Positions 16,165 through 24,775 of a DNA stretch of 64,000 nt are shown here, in pieces. Numbering within the stretch: the stretch's first letter is position 1; each line of letters starts with the position of its first letter. The notes below the pieces were generated by a model that was given only the letters and a program-made list of their open reading frames with translations, had not been told where the DNA came from and did not search any database. The stretch is from the NCBI GenBank assembly GCA_031394355.1, contig JANNSU010000022.1:93215-157214 (forward strand), in the 5' to 3' direction. The stretch comes from JAEUMY01 sp031394355. Lineage in GTDB: Bacteria > Pseudomonadota > Gammaproteobacteria > Burkholderiales > Usitatibacteraceae. The translations under genes were made by a program, and so were the position numbers.

Positions 16165-18695
16165 TAGCGCGGGGCCTTGCAGCCGGTGGCAATGTCGGCA
16201 AACTTGAATCGCTGGATCTGTTTCACCACCGACGCGCCGTTGATCGAATAGGTCAGTGTTGCCTGATTGCCATTCACGAAAGTCACCGAGAGCGTGCCGA
16301 CAGTCGTCTCCGCCACTGCGCCCCAGGGGAAGGCGTTGAACACCGGCCCGGTGTAGCGCTTGAGCGGGCCGCTATAGGTTGACGTACCTGCCTGCAAAGT
16401 GCCGGGCGCCATGAGATACCAGACATTGCGCCCTGCAGCGTCATTCGTGTACAGACCAACCGTGAGGATGTCGCCCTGATGGATGATGTTGAGACCCCAA
16501 CCGGATTCGTTCGGATTCCACCAGATGTCCTGGAAGTTGAATGTGGTTGATCGATCACTGCCATCGAAGGTGCAGGTGGGTGCCGTGGCATAGGTGAGAC
16601 GCGTCAGTGCCTTCGTGACCGATGTGCCGCCGATGGTGTAGGTGAGATTGGCGTTTGTCGTGCCGACAAAATTCAATTGCATGGTGCCAACCACGGGATT
16701 TTGCACCTGCGACGTGGGCCAGGGGATGGTGCTGAAGGGCGGGCCTGATGGCCGCACCAGATTGCCCGAATAGCCGACGCCAGGGGTCAAGGTCGCGCCG
16801 GTCAGGATCAGGTATTGCGGCTGACCGTCGGTATCGAAGGTGTAGAGCGCACCCGCGATGATGTTCTCCTGATGATTCAGGGCCAGTCCCCAGCCGCTTT
16901 CGGTGGCATTCCACCAGATCGAACTATGGTTGTCTGTTGCCGAAGTGAATTTGGCAAAGAGCTGATAATTGCCACTTGCAGCCGACGGGTCCCAGTGGGC
17001 CACACTGACGTAGTACACCCCCGGTGTCGTGATGCGATACGTAAAGCCGAATTCGTTGTTGCGGGTTTCGGCGTCATCGTTCGCAACCAGGCCGGCGCCC
17101 TGGTCATTCAACAGCGCACCGGCCAGGTCATTGCCGCCAGTTGAATACACGGTGATGTGGCCCGGCTGGGCGATATCGAGGCGAAACACATCAATGTCGC
17201 CGGCGAAGTCGATGCTTCCATTCACCTGTCCACCCACCGTGAGCGGACGCACGTTCAGGCTCGGCATCGCGGCATCAATATCCCCCGCAGTCGGGGCCGC
17301 GTTCTGGATGATGCTGCGAATATTCGGAAAGAACGCTTCGAAACGCCCGTACAACGCCAGCTCGTTCAGGTTGGTGCAGCTCAAGCCACCGGCCTGGCGG
17401 ATGGTGGTGCCGGACAGGATGCCCCGCAGCTGCAGACCGTTGCCGGGGCTTTGCGTGAACAGTCCCGAGCCGCTGCTGCCGCCCTCGATGACGCCACGCG
17501 TAAAGCTGACCCCATACATGTCGACCGGATAGCCTGCAACGCGCACGCGCGGCTCGGTGATCGACCCTTCCGAGTACTTCATCGGGTCGCCGCGCGGGTG
17601 GCTGATGGACACAACGGGCGTGTTATCCGCGAGATCGGCCGCATCCCAGCCTGCAAAGATGGTGCCGTTCGGCACCTGCGCATTTACCTCCAGCAACGTG
17701 GAGTCGAGCATGTAGTTGGTCTGCAGCATTGCAGCCCCGCCTGCGACCTGGACCCGATTCTGCTGACCGGTGTCGGCCGCACCGCAGGCCGTGTTTTCGT
17801 AGAACCAAAAGGTCGTGAGTGACGCCGCAGCGGCCGCCGTCGAAATGCAGTGGTTGGCGGTGAGCAGAAAAGCGCGGGGAAACCGTTCGCTGTTGATGAG
17901 CGTCCCGGTGCAGAGGAACCCGGAACTGCCGACGCGGAACTGAAGATGCGCCACGGAGCGCTTGCGCTGGTCAATGTCCGCGTCCAGCCCGGCACGCGTT
18001 GACGGACACTTCACGTCGACATTGCAGGATCCGGAGGCCTCCTTGGCCTGCCCTGATGTCGCCACCGCGAGATCGGGAGCAAGCGGATTCAGGTCGAAGT
18101 GCATGAGCGACGTGACACTGGCCGACACGCCTGAAGGTGGGGCCACATTGCCAAGTATGCGAAGCTCGATGGTCTGTACGTCACCATCGGTGTACGGCGT
18201 CCACAGTTCAGCTTCCAGCCCGGTGACTCGCATCCACTCGACGCGCGCATCCCGATTTCCACCAACCCGCAGCTCGCTCACGCCAAGGCGCGTCGGCAAC
18301 GTGAGGCGCGCGCGCAGGCCGACTGCGCCGTCCGAACGCACCTCAAAGCGCGCGACATGGCTGCCATCCTTCTGCAGCGTCCAGATGAGTCCGGCATGAG
18401 CCGTGTCGATATCCGCGACTCGGCTGACCTTGATGAGCCCGGCAACATCCTCCTCGGGCGCTGCACGCTTCGCCTGGCTGGACAGCGCCGCAATGGCAGC
18501 GCCCAGCTCCAGTCGCTCGCTCAATGCTGAATCCGGTGCCACAAAGCGATGGACGGGATTGGCGAGCCCCTCGCCGAACGCGCGGGCGGGCATCTGCTGC
18601 GCCTGCACCGGTAGGCCAAACAAGGCCAGACATGCAGCGACTGCAGCAAAGGATGTGCGACCGAAGGCTGTGGCAGAAATCATGGGGACACTCAC
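16164..18695 (-). CDS. secreted trypsin-like serine protease with PPC domain and IWWN repeats
   Basis: An 843-residue exported protein. The signal peptide ends near VQAQ. The chymotrypsin-fold domain (about 230-445) has LTANHCI (His), DSTLLEV (Asp) and GGSSGSGLF (Ser), most like lysyl endopeptidase-type enzymes. A pre-peptidase C-terminal domain follows (about 490-580: DIDVFRLDIAQPG ... GVYYVSVAHWD). Two ~115-residue repeats each open with IWWNxxESGWG and are common on secreted proteins of this group. The start is GTG at 18695 or ATG at 18683. It is followed by rlmD with a one-base overlap. A degenerate palindrome at 17316 encodes PNIRS. Confidence 0.87.
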   Translation of the reverse strand: MSVPMISATAFGRTSFAAVAACLALFGLPVQAQQMPARAFGEGLANPVHRFVAPDSALSERLELGAAIAALSSQAKRAAPEEDVAGLIKVSRVADIDTAHAGLIWTLQKDGSHVARFEVRSDGAVGLRARLTLPTRLGVSELRVGGNRDARVEWMRVTGLEAELWTPYTDGDVQTIELRILGNVAPPSGVSASVTSLMHFDLNPLAPDLAVATSGQAKEASGSCNVDVKCPSTRAGLDADIDQRKRSVAHLQFRVGSSGFLCTGTLINSERFPRAFLLTANHCISTAAAAASLTTFWFYENTACGAADTGQQNRVQVAGGAAMLQTNYMLDSTLLEVNAQVPNGTIFAGWDAADLADNTPVVSISHPRGDPMKYSEGSITEPRVRVAGYPVDMYGVSFTRGVIEGGSSGSGLFTQSPGNGLQLRGILSGTTIRQAGGLSCTNLNELALYGRFEAFFPNIRSIIQNAAPTAGDIDAAMPSLNVRPLTVGGQVNGSIDFAGDIDVFRLDIAQPGHITVYSTGGNDLAGALLNDQGAGLVANDDAETRNNEFGFTYRITTPGVYYVSVAHWDPSAASGNYQLFAKFTSATDNHSSIWWNATESGWGLALNHQENIIAGALYTFDTDGQPQYLILTGATLTPGVGYSGNLVRPSGPPFSTIPWPTSQVQNPVVGTMQLNFVGTTNANLTYTIGGTSVTKALTRLTYATAPTCTFDGSDRSTTFNFQDIWWNPNESGWGLNIIHQGDILTVGLYTNDAAGRNVWYLMAPGTLQAGTSTYSGPLKRYTGPVFNAFPWGAVAETTVGTLSVTFVNGNQATLTYSINGASVVKQIQRFKFADIATGCKAPR

Positions 18696-18718
18696 TTGAA
18701 TGGTGCGGATTTACTTGA

Positions 18719-19702
18719 TTACGCGCGGGGGTTGCGGCTGGACGCAAGCGTCGCGAGTGCCGCGCCGAGGCGCTTCAGGCCCAGACCCTGCTGTGACCAG
18801 AATCCCTCCCCATAGTTGCGGCCGGTTTCCTGGTCACGAATACCGGTGGGAGGATAGACGACCTCAAAGTTGGCGGTGCCAAAGAGCTGATCCCAGATGG
18901 GAAACAGCACCGCGAAGTTGCAGCCCTGTGCCTTGCCTTCATGCCCCAGCCCGATGGCATGATGCACGCGATGGAAACGGGGGCTCACCAGCACGCGTTC
19001 GCCAAAGCCAAAGCCCATGCGAATATTCGCATGCGACAGGCTCTCCACCACCCGACTGGCGACCACGATGAGCACGAACTGCCCGGGCGGCACGCCAATG
19101 GCCAGTGCCACGAAGGAAAACACGGCCGCCACGATGAGGTCATCCAGCAGGTGGTTGCGATTGTCAGTCCAGAAGGTCATGCGGCGCTGGCTGTGATGCA
19201 GCGCATGCAGCGCCCACCACCAGTTGAAGCTGTGCTGCCAGCGATGCAGCCAGTACGCCACGAAATCGAGCACGACGAGGTACACGACAAAGCTTGCCAG
19301 CGGATAGGCATTGAACCATGGCATGGCATCTTCCAGCTTCGGCGGAATGAAGCCCTGCATGCGCAGCCAGCCATCGACGCCATCCACCAGCGGCAACAGC
19401 ACGATGAACGTGAGCAGCGGCAGCACACCCAGCCGTCCCAGAAGCGTGTAGATCACATCAACCCTGATCTGCCCACCCGCGCGGCTATCCGTCGACCAGT
19501 CCTCGGCTGGCTTCCATTTCTCAAGCGTACCGAGCAACAGTGCCAGCAATGCGATCTCGATGGCGCCGATGAGAAACCATTCAGTCGCATTGAACGCGGG
19601 CTCGGTCCACGACGCGAAACCCAGCGCAAACAGGACAGGCTGCACCACAGCTTCGAACAGCCACTGGTGCGCGTTCGCATACCAGGTGCTCAGCGCTTCC
19701 AC
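18719..19702 (-). CDS. sterol desaturase / fatty acid hydroxylase family protein
   Basis: A 327-residue integral membrane di-iron enzyme. Several hydrophobic helices lie in the first 200 residues, and the His boxes HRWQH, HALHHS and HRVHH are in family order. The substrate (sterol, hopanoid, carotenoid or fatty acid) is not readable. It overlaps the upstream deacetylase gene by 13 bp, suggesting one leftward transcript with the deacetylase and the beta-propeller gene. A palindrome copy (19019-19030) encodes SHANIRMG within a region where NIR is natural for the family. Confidence 0.88.
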   Translation of the reverse strand: MEALSTWYANAHQWLFEAVVQPVLFALGFASWTEPAFNATEWFLIGAIEIALLALLLGTLEKWKPAEDWSTDSRAGGQIRVDVIYTLLGRLGVLPLLTFIVLLPLVDGVDGWLRMQGFIPPKLEDAMPWFNAYPLASFVVYLVVLDFVAYWLHRWQHSFNWWWALHALHHSQRRMTFWTDNRNHLLDDLIVAAVFSFVALAIGVPPGQFVLIVVASRVVESLSHANIRMGFGFGERVLVSPRFHRVHHAIGLGHEGKAQGCNFAVLFPIWDQLFGTANFEVVYPPTGIRDQETGRNYGEGFWSQQGLGLKRLGAALATLASSRNPRA

Positions 19703-20535
19703 GTTGGATGCTCCGTGATCTTCGCGAAACAGAACCCCTTCGCCTTCAAGCCGGAAATGAGCTCATCCAGCTTCGGCCACAGCGGGTCCTTGCGCGACCA
19801 GATGCCGAGGTGCCACAGCAGGATGTCGCCATCGCGAATATTCGCAAGCTGCTTCTTGATGAGCGCATCAGAGGGAAACTTCTCGGACGGCAACTCATCC
19901 CCGCTGAAGCCCGCGTCGGACCACGGCACGTGCTTGTAGCCGCAGGCTTCGGCGAATTTGATGGTGTTCGGTGTCAACTTGCCGCCGGGTGCGCGCCAGA
20001 CGGGGTCGAGTTCGCGACCTGTCATCTTGCGGAACGCGTCAGCAGGCTTGCGGAGTTCTTCGCAGAATGCTTTCTGGTCCAGTGACTCACCCTGTGTCTT
20101 GCCCCATGGCAAATAGGCCACTTTGTTGCCCGTGTCGCCGCGAAAATACCAGTGCCGCCAAGTGTGCGACCCAAACGCATGCCCCTCATCCACACGCGCT
20201 TTCCAATAGGCGGACCAGGAAGGATCCAGCGACGTATCCCCGCGCTGCGTCTTCTCGTTGGCCAGAAAGAACGTGGCTTTCACATCGTGCTTTTTCAGGA
20301 TCGCCGCCATCTCCTCGGCCGGGCCCATGTGGCCGGTGTCGAGCGTGAGGTAGGCCGTGCCTTTGCAGGTGGCGGCGGCATCCGAGGCAAAGACAATGCA
20401 AACACAGATGAACACGGATGAACACAGATGGTTCAGTCGGGAATCCGTGGTCTGAATGAACAATCTGACGGACTTTCTGAGCCAGCGCAAATGCCTGATC
20501 ACGACAGATTGAAATCCGTGTTCATCCGTGTTCAT
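19690..20535 (-). CDS. polysaccharide deacetylase family protein with repeat-derived N-terminus
   Basis: A NodB-like hydrolase of ~281 residues from the ATG at 20535. YLTLDTGHMG replaces the usual TFDDGP-type motif, SHTWRHW gives the metal His pair, and WRAPGGKLT and LLWHLG complete the fold. Everything before TCKGTAYL is encoded by a 148 bp inverted-repeat element (20398-20545): the ATG lies in one arm and the hydrophobic stretch SSVFICVCIVFA in the other. An in-frame GTG inside the near arm is an alternative start giving a short signal peptide. A palindrome copy (19834-19845) encodes LANIRDGD. Confidence 0.8.
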   Translation of the reverse strand: MNTDEHGFQSVVIRHLRWLRKSVRLFIQTTDSRLNHLCSSVFICVCIVFASDAAATCKGTAYLTLDTGHMGPAEEMAAILKKHDVKATFFLANEKTQRGDTSLDPSWSAYWKARVDEGHAFGSHTWRHWYFRGDTGNKVAYLPWGKTQGESLDQKAFCEELRKPADAFRKMTGRELDPVWRAPGGKLTPNTIKFAEACGYKHVPWSDAGFSGDELPSEKFPSDALIKKQLANIRDGDILLWHLGIWSRKDPLWPKLDELISGLKAKGFCFAKITEHPTWKR

Positions 20536-20545
20536 CTGTGTTTGC
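20398..20545. repeat. 148 bp inverted-repeat element with 32 bp arms (GATGAACAC type)
   Basis: The arms 20398-20429 and 20514-20545 are reverse complements with one mismatch, each built of AACACAGATG/AACACGGATG steps. The inner 84 bp has no gene. The element lies across the start of the deacetylase gene. A related element made of GAACGCGGAT/GAACGCAGAT steps is at 59291-59393. Confidence 0.9.
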
Positions 20546-20558
20546 GTGTGGTCTGGCT

Positions 20559-21524
20559 CTACCGACGCGGCGCATGCGACATGAAGTAAATCCCGTGTGG
20601 CGACTTGCCCACCGGAATCTCCTTCACCGTCTGCTTGGTGGCCATGTCGATCACGGCTACCTTGCGCGCCCAACGGGCCGTGACCCAGAGCTGCTTGCCG
20701 TCGGCGGTGAGCTCCATGCAATCGGGGCCGCCCTTCACCGGAATGGTGTCCACCACCTCCAGCTTGCTCTGGTCGATGACGCTGATGGTATTGGCCACCC
20801 GATTGGAGAGCAGCACGCGCTTGCCGTCGCCCATTGCGATGAAGTTGTGAGCACCTTCGCCCGTCTTGATCTTCTTCACTGATTTCTTCAAGCGCCAGTC
20901 CACGACCTCGACATGGTCGGACCCGGTCATGCCGATGAGGAGATGCTTGTCATCCGGCGTCATCCAGATCCCGGCCGGCATCTTGCCTACGGGCATCTTC
21001 CACGCCACCGCCTGGGTCTTGAGGTCGATCGCAGCAATCTCGTTGCTGTCCTGCAACGTGATGAAAGCAAAAGCGCTGGCGGAGTCGAAGGCAACGTGGC
21101 TGGGCGTCTTGGGCAGGGCGATCCGCTTGATGAGCTTGAAGTCGCTGCCGTTGTACAAATCCACCCGATCCAGGCGCAATGACACGGATACGAACCACTT
21201 CTTGTCCGGCGAAAAGCCGATCTGGTAGGGATCGGATATGCCATCGATGCGGCGCTTGATTTCGCCGGTCTTGGGGTCAAGGAACACCAGATCATTGCTG
21301 GCCGCATTGGCGACGATGAGGAACTGGTCATCCGGTGTCGCCATCAGGTGGTGCGGCTCTTTGCCGATGGGAATGCGCTTGATTTCCTTCATGCCCGCCT
21401 TGTCGAGGATGCTGACCGTGCCATCGCCCGAATTCAGCACCACGGCGACCTCGGCCTGCGCCACGAACGACGTCGTGGCCAAGCACGCCAGCATGCAGGA
21501 GGCAAAATGGAGCGCAATTCTCAT
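20559..21524 (-). CDS. periplasmic YncE-like beta-propeller protein
   Basis: A 321-residue exported protein: signal peptide to about residue 25 (FVAQA), then seven YVTN-type blades with recurring motifs such as PHHLMATPDDQFLIVAN, PAGIWMTPDDKHLLIG and CMELTADGKQLWVTAR. Such propellers bind small ligands or proteins, and no catalytic motif is visible. The start is MRIALHFA at 21524. It is the first gene of a leftward run with the deacetylase and desaturase; only the repeat element and 13 bp separate it from the deacetylase body. Confidence 0.85.
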   Translation of the reverse strand: MRIALHFASCMLACLATTSFVAQAEVAVVLNSGDGTVSILDKAGMKEIKRIPIGKEPHHLMATPDDQFLIVANAASNDLVFLDPKTGEIKRRIDGISDPYQIGFSPDKKWFVSVSLRLDRVDLYNGSDFKLIKRIALPKTPSHVAFDSASAFAFITLQDSNEIAAIDLKTQAVAWKMPVGKMPAGIWMTPDDKHLLIGMTGSDHVEVVDWRLKKSVKKIKTGEGAHNFIAMGDGKRVLLSNRVANTISVIDQSKLEVVDTIPVKGGPDCMELTADGKQLWVTARWARKVAVIDMATKQTVKEIPVGKSPHGIYFMSHAPRR

Positions 21525-21631
21525 TGTGTCGAACCCATCGGATTGAAACAGAAAATTCAAGAGGAAAAAAGCGGAGCAATGCTACCATGCAACGCATGTC
21601 CCCCCAGTCTCGCTGACAGCGAAAAACCCGC

Positions 21632-22186
21632 TTGTTCTTCCCTGCGCTCAATTACTGCTCTGTCTGCGGTCTGGCTACCGAAACCAGGGTGCCTGACGGC
21701 GACAATCGCATGCGGGCTGTCTGCTCAGGCTGCAGCACCATCCACTATCAGAATCCCAAGGTGGTGGTGGGCTGCCTGCCCGTGTGGGAAGACCGCATCC
21801 TGATTTGCAAACGCGCCATCGAACCGCGGCTGGGCCTGTGGACACTGCCCGCAGGATTCATGGAGAACGGCGAATCCACGGCAGAAGGCGCCATGCGGGA
21901 GGCCGTCGAGGAAGCCAATGCAAGGGTGGAGATCACCCAGCTTTACACCACCTATTCCATCCCATCCATCAGTCAGGTGTACATCATGTTCCTGGCGCGG
22001 CTGCTGGACCCAGATGTGTCCGCTGGACCGGAAAGCCTGGAAGTGAAGCTGGTCACCGAGGACGAGATCCCCTGGGATTCGCTGGCCTTTGTCATGGTGA
22101 AACGGACCCTGCGGCACTTTCTGGAAGATCGCAGAGCCGGTGTTTTCGTACCCCGGTTTGGTGATATCAGGCCGCCGGAAAGGTAG
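21632..22186 (+). CDS. NUDIX hydrolase with N-terminal zinc ribbon
   Basis: A 184-residue protein. A CxxC-CxxC zinc ribbon (YCSVCG ... CSGCS) is followed by HYQNPKVVVG and a NUDIX box beginning GFMENGES and ending REAVEEAN. This is the ADP-ribose/NADH-type pyrophosphatase group (NudC-like relatives). A stop codon lies six codons upstream, so the TTG at 21632 is the only sensible start; it places the zinc ribbon at the N-terminus as in relatives. Confidence 0.88.
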   Translation: MFFPALNYCSVCGLATETRVPDGDNRMRAVCSGCSTIHYQNPKVVVGCLPVWEDRILICKRAIEPRLGLWTLPAGFMENGESTAEGAMREAVEEANARVEITQLYTTYSIPSISQVYIMFLARLLDPDVSAGPESLEVKLVTEDEIPWDSLAFVMVKRTLRHFLEDRRAGVFVPRFGDIRPPER

Positions 22187-22311
22187 CGTTCACCCGGTCC
22201 ATGGTCTGGATGCTCTACAGGAGGCCGCGCGGACTGACAGTCCGTATATTGCAAAAACTGCTACTCCGGCCCCATACTGTTACGTAGCCCTTTAGAGCCA
22301 GGACTTGGAAA

Positions 22312-22692
22312 ATGAAAAAGAGCACCGCACACATCGCACTTTCTCTTGCATTGTCGGCATTCGCAATGCCCGCCATCGCCGCCGCCGGCCCGCGCCTCAG
22401 CTGCGACGATCTCAAGGCCAAGGTTGAAGCCAAGTTTCAAGCAAAAGGGGTAAAGCATTACACCCTGGAAGCTGTCGACATGAAGGCCGACGACAGCGGT
22501 GCCAAGTCGGTCGGCACCTGCGACGGCAACACCAAAAAGATGCTTTACAAGCGCGGTGCCGCCCCCGCTGCAGCGCCCAAGTCGGACGCCAAGGCCGATG
22601 CGCCCAAAGCCGACGCGAAGGCAGCAGCACCCAAGGCAGACCCCAAGCCCGCCACACCCGCAGCGGCACCCGCAAAGCCAGCTGGTAAATAG
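22312..22692 (+). CDS. DUF1161 family periplasmic protein with Ala/Pro/Lys tail
   Basis: A 126-residue exported protein: signal peptide ending AIAAA, a DUF1161 domain (about 29-80) with CDDLKAKVEAKFQAKGV, TLEAVD and VGTCDGNTKKMLYKR, then a 45-residue low-complexity tail of A, P, K and D. The function of DUF1161 is unknown. The tail resembles the small lipoprotein at 470-709 in composition. A terminator follows at 22716-22741. Confidence 0.88.
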   Translation: MKKSTAHIALSLALSAFAMPAIAAAGPRLSCDDLKAKVEAKFQAKGVKHYTLEAVDMKADDSGAKSVGTCDGNTKKMLYKRGAAPAAAPKSDAKADAPKADAKAAAPKADPKPATPAAAPAKPAGK

Positions 22693-22715
22693 TTTCTGCT
22701 AGTTGTCTTGACCCG

Positions 22716-22741
22716 ACGCCCGCCGCATGCGGGCGTTGTTG
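22716..22741 (+). terminator. terminator after the DUF1161 gene
   Basis: ACGCCCGC / GCGGGCGT hairpin with a CGCAT loop, followed by TGTTGTTGTTT. The T-tract is interrupted, so strength is moderate. Confidence 0.7.
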
Positions 22742-22760
22742 TTTGCAGCGATCTGGATGC

Positions 22761-23417
22761 TCATACCGCGAGCACGCGATCACCCGCAATGACAAAGCAG
22801 CGATCCCCTTTCACCGGCCGCACCATGGCACTGCCGGTGAACTCGCCGAACGCGGGCAGCACCGCATGGTCCGGCTTCAGCCAGTAGCACGCCAGGGTCA
22901 GCCCCGGCCCCGTCGGGTCGGTCAGGCGCACGGCGGGATGAATGTGCCCGCACAGCGCATAGCCACCCACCAACGCCCCGGGATGATGCGCCAGCATGAA
23001 TGGCGTCATCACCTCCCCTTCTTCGACGCAGCGGATGTTCCACGCGTCCGGCGGATCACCCGCCTTGTCGTCGTGATTGCCGCGCACCAGTGTCATCGCC
23101 ACTTGCGAATATTCGCTGCGCCATTCGGCAAAGCGTGCCAGCGTGCGCGGCGCACGTGCCGCCTTGCTGTGCAGGAAATCGCCAAGGAAGACGATATGTT
23201 CGGCACCCGTCGCATCGATGCATGCCGAGAGACGGTCGACAGCGCGTGTCGTCGTTCCCGCCGGTAGCGCCAGCCCGGCATCACGGAACGCGGCAACCTT
23301 GCCGAGATGATAGTCAGCGATGAAGAGCGTCTTCAGCCGCGGCCAGTACATCGCCTTGTCGGCCAGCAGCGTGACGGACTCCCCCGCCAGCTCGGTTTGC
23401 AGGCCGGGATCAGCCAT
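22761..23417 (-). CDS. pdeM: ligase-associated DNA damage response endonuclease PdeM
   Basis: A metallophosphoesterase of ~218 residues. The metal motifs are in order: ADYHLGK, LGDFLHSK, VRGNHDD, LAHHPG and CGHIHP. This is the phosphoesterase of the predicted ligase-associated repair cluster (ATP-dependent ligase, exonuclease, DEXH helicase, PdeM). The helicase is nearby, but no ligase or exonuclease is in the window. MADPGLQ at 23417 is chosen; Met at 23429 is possible. The start overlaps the upstream CpdA-like gene. A palindrome copy (23105-23116) encodes SEYSQV. Confidence 0.88.
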   Translation of the reverse strand: MADPGLQTELAGESVTLLADKAMYWPRLKTLFIADYHLGKVAAFRDAGLALPAGTTTRAVDRLSACIDATGAEHIVFLGDFLHSKAARAPRTLARFAEWRSEYSQVAMTLVRGNHDDKAGDPPDAWNIRCVEEGEVMTPFMLAHHPGALVGGYALCGHIHPAVRLTDPTGPGLTLACYWLKPDHAVLPAFGEFTGSAMVRPVKGDRCFVIAGDRVLAV

Positions 23418-24222
23418 TGCCGAATGCATAGGGCCCGGGAAAAGTTCCGACCGTCACCATGTGCGTCACGACACCCGTTTCGGCCGACCAGCGATGCAGC
23501 AAGAATCCGGGCGGCTCCATGATGTAGCTTTCCCTGGCACCCGGCGCGAGGCTCAGCGTCAACTGGTGCGCCGTGCTCGGCGCTGTCTGCGCCAGCGTGC
23601 CGGCAAAGCGGGTCTGGATGGGTCGATGCAAGTGGCCGCACAACACGCGCTCGATCTCCGGATGGCGCTGCACGATGGCCGCCAGCCGGTCCGGCTGACG
23701 CAATCCCATCGCGTCCATACCCTCGATGAAGGTGCGGAATGGGGGATGGTGCAGCATCACGATGGTTGGCTTGTTGTTCCCTTCGCTCAGCGCGCGTTCC
23801 AGCCAATCGAGCCGCGCTTCACACAGCTCGCCGTAGGGCTTCTTCGCCGCCCAGGTATCGAGCGCGATGATGCGCACGGGAAAGTCATCAACGATGTACT
23901 GGATGAAATCCGGCGATTGCGGCATCCACGGTTGATCGCCGAATGCGATTTGCAGGGTCTCGCGGTGATCGTGATTGCCGGGGATGACGTAAAGCGGAAT
24001 GCCTGCCTCGCTGATCGGCTGCAGCAGTTCACGAAGTTGCGAATATTCGCCTGCGCTGCCACGATCAACCAGATCGCCAGTGAGCACGACCACATCGGGC
24101 AGCGGGTTCATCGCCATCAGCGTGCTGACCGCCTCGCGCAGATGGCGTGCCGTATCGACGCGGTTGTAAAGCTGCGTGCCAGGAGCGGTGATGTGGGGGT
24201 CGGAGAGTTGGGCGAGGAGCAT
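23410..24222 (-). CDS. CpdA-like 3',5'-cyclic nucleotide phosphodiesterase
   Basis: A 270-residue class III metallophosphoesterase: AQLSDPHI, LTGDLVDRG, PGNHDHR, LHHPPF and CGHLHR give the full metal set. Closest in plan to CpdA (cAMP phosphodiesterase) and related calcineurin-like enzymes; the substrate is inferred. MLLAQLSDPH at 24222 is the start. Its 3' end overlaps pdeM by 8 bp. A palindrome copy (24039-24050) encodes GEYSQLR. Confidence 0.88.
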   Translation of the reverse strand: MLLAQLSDPHITAPGTQLYNRVDTARHLREAVSTLMAMNPLPDVVVLTGDLVDRGSAGEYSQLRELLQPISEAGIPLYVIPGNHDHRETLQIAFGDQPWMPQSPDFIQYIVDDFPVRIIALDTWAAKKPYGELCEARLDWLERALSEGNNKPTIVMLHHPPFRTFIEGMDAMGLRQPDRLAAIVQRHPEIERVLCGHLHRPIQTRFAGTLAQTAPSTAHQLTLSLAPGARESYIMEPPGFLLHRWSAETGVVTHMVTVGTFPGPYAFGNG

Positions 24223-24300
24223 TACGAAACCAGTACGCTGTGCGCTATTCTCCGTGGGAAAGCAAAAAATGTCTCCATCAAAAATACACTTGAAATACAC

Positions 24301-24747
24301 ATGTCGCGTTCATTGCTGACCAGAATAATTTTTGTTCTGTCACTCTTCTCAACACTTTTCTGGGTGCTTGGGCTCCTAGCCGAACTGCTTTGGTCCAAAG
24401 AGCCCAGCATCTCTCTCCTGTTGCCAGCAATCTTGCCAATAGGGACGGCGATACTGATCTCACTATTCCGAATTTGGCCCGGCTTCCTGGGACAGTCCAA
24501 ACTTGATACACGCCTATTCATTCTCAAACTCTTAGCTTGGTATGCCATTAGCTATGTGGCCATTGGCCTGTTCATATTGGGTGCAGGCCATTCAATCTTC
24601 GTATTCCACTCTGCATCTTCCGATTCTGCTCAACAAGAACTAGGATTGCTCATTTGGATGCTCGCCCTCTGGCTTCCACTATGGGCAGCACCCGGTTCAG
24701 CGGTTCTGCTGGTTTGGTTACGAAGTCGCCCAACTCCGTCCAAGTAG
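24301..24747 (+). CDS. hypothetical four-helix membrane protein, AT-rich
   Basis: A 148-residue protein with about four hydrophobic helices and little else (MSRSLLTRIIFVLSLFSTLF at the start, VLLVWLRSR near the end). Base composition is clearly lower in GC than its neighbours. I do not recognise a family. It is divergent from the cpdA-like gene and convergent with the helicase. Likely a recent acquisition; it could also be an orphan of no function. Confidence 0.55.
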   Translation: MSRSLLTRIIFVLSLFSTLFWVLGLLAELLWSKEPSISLLLPAILPIGTAILISLFRIWPGFLGQSKLDTRLFILKLLAWYAISYVAIGLFILGAGHSIFVFHSASSDSAQQELGLLIWMLALWLPLWAAPGSAVLLVWLRSRPTPSK

Positions 24748-24775
24748 AGCGAGCCATGCGGGCAGGCCAATTGTT

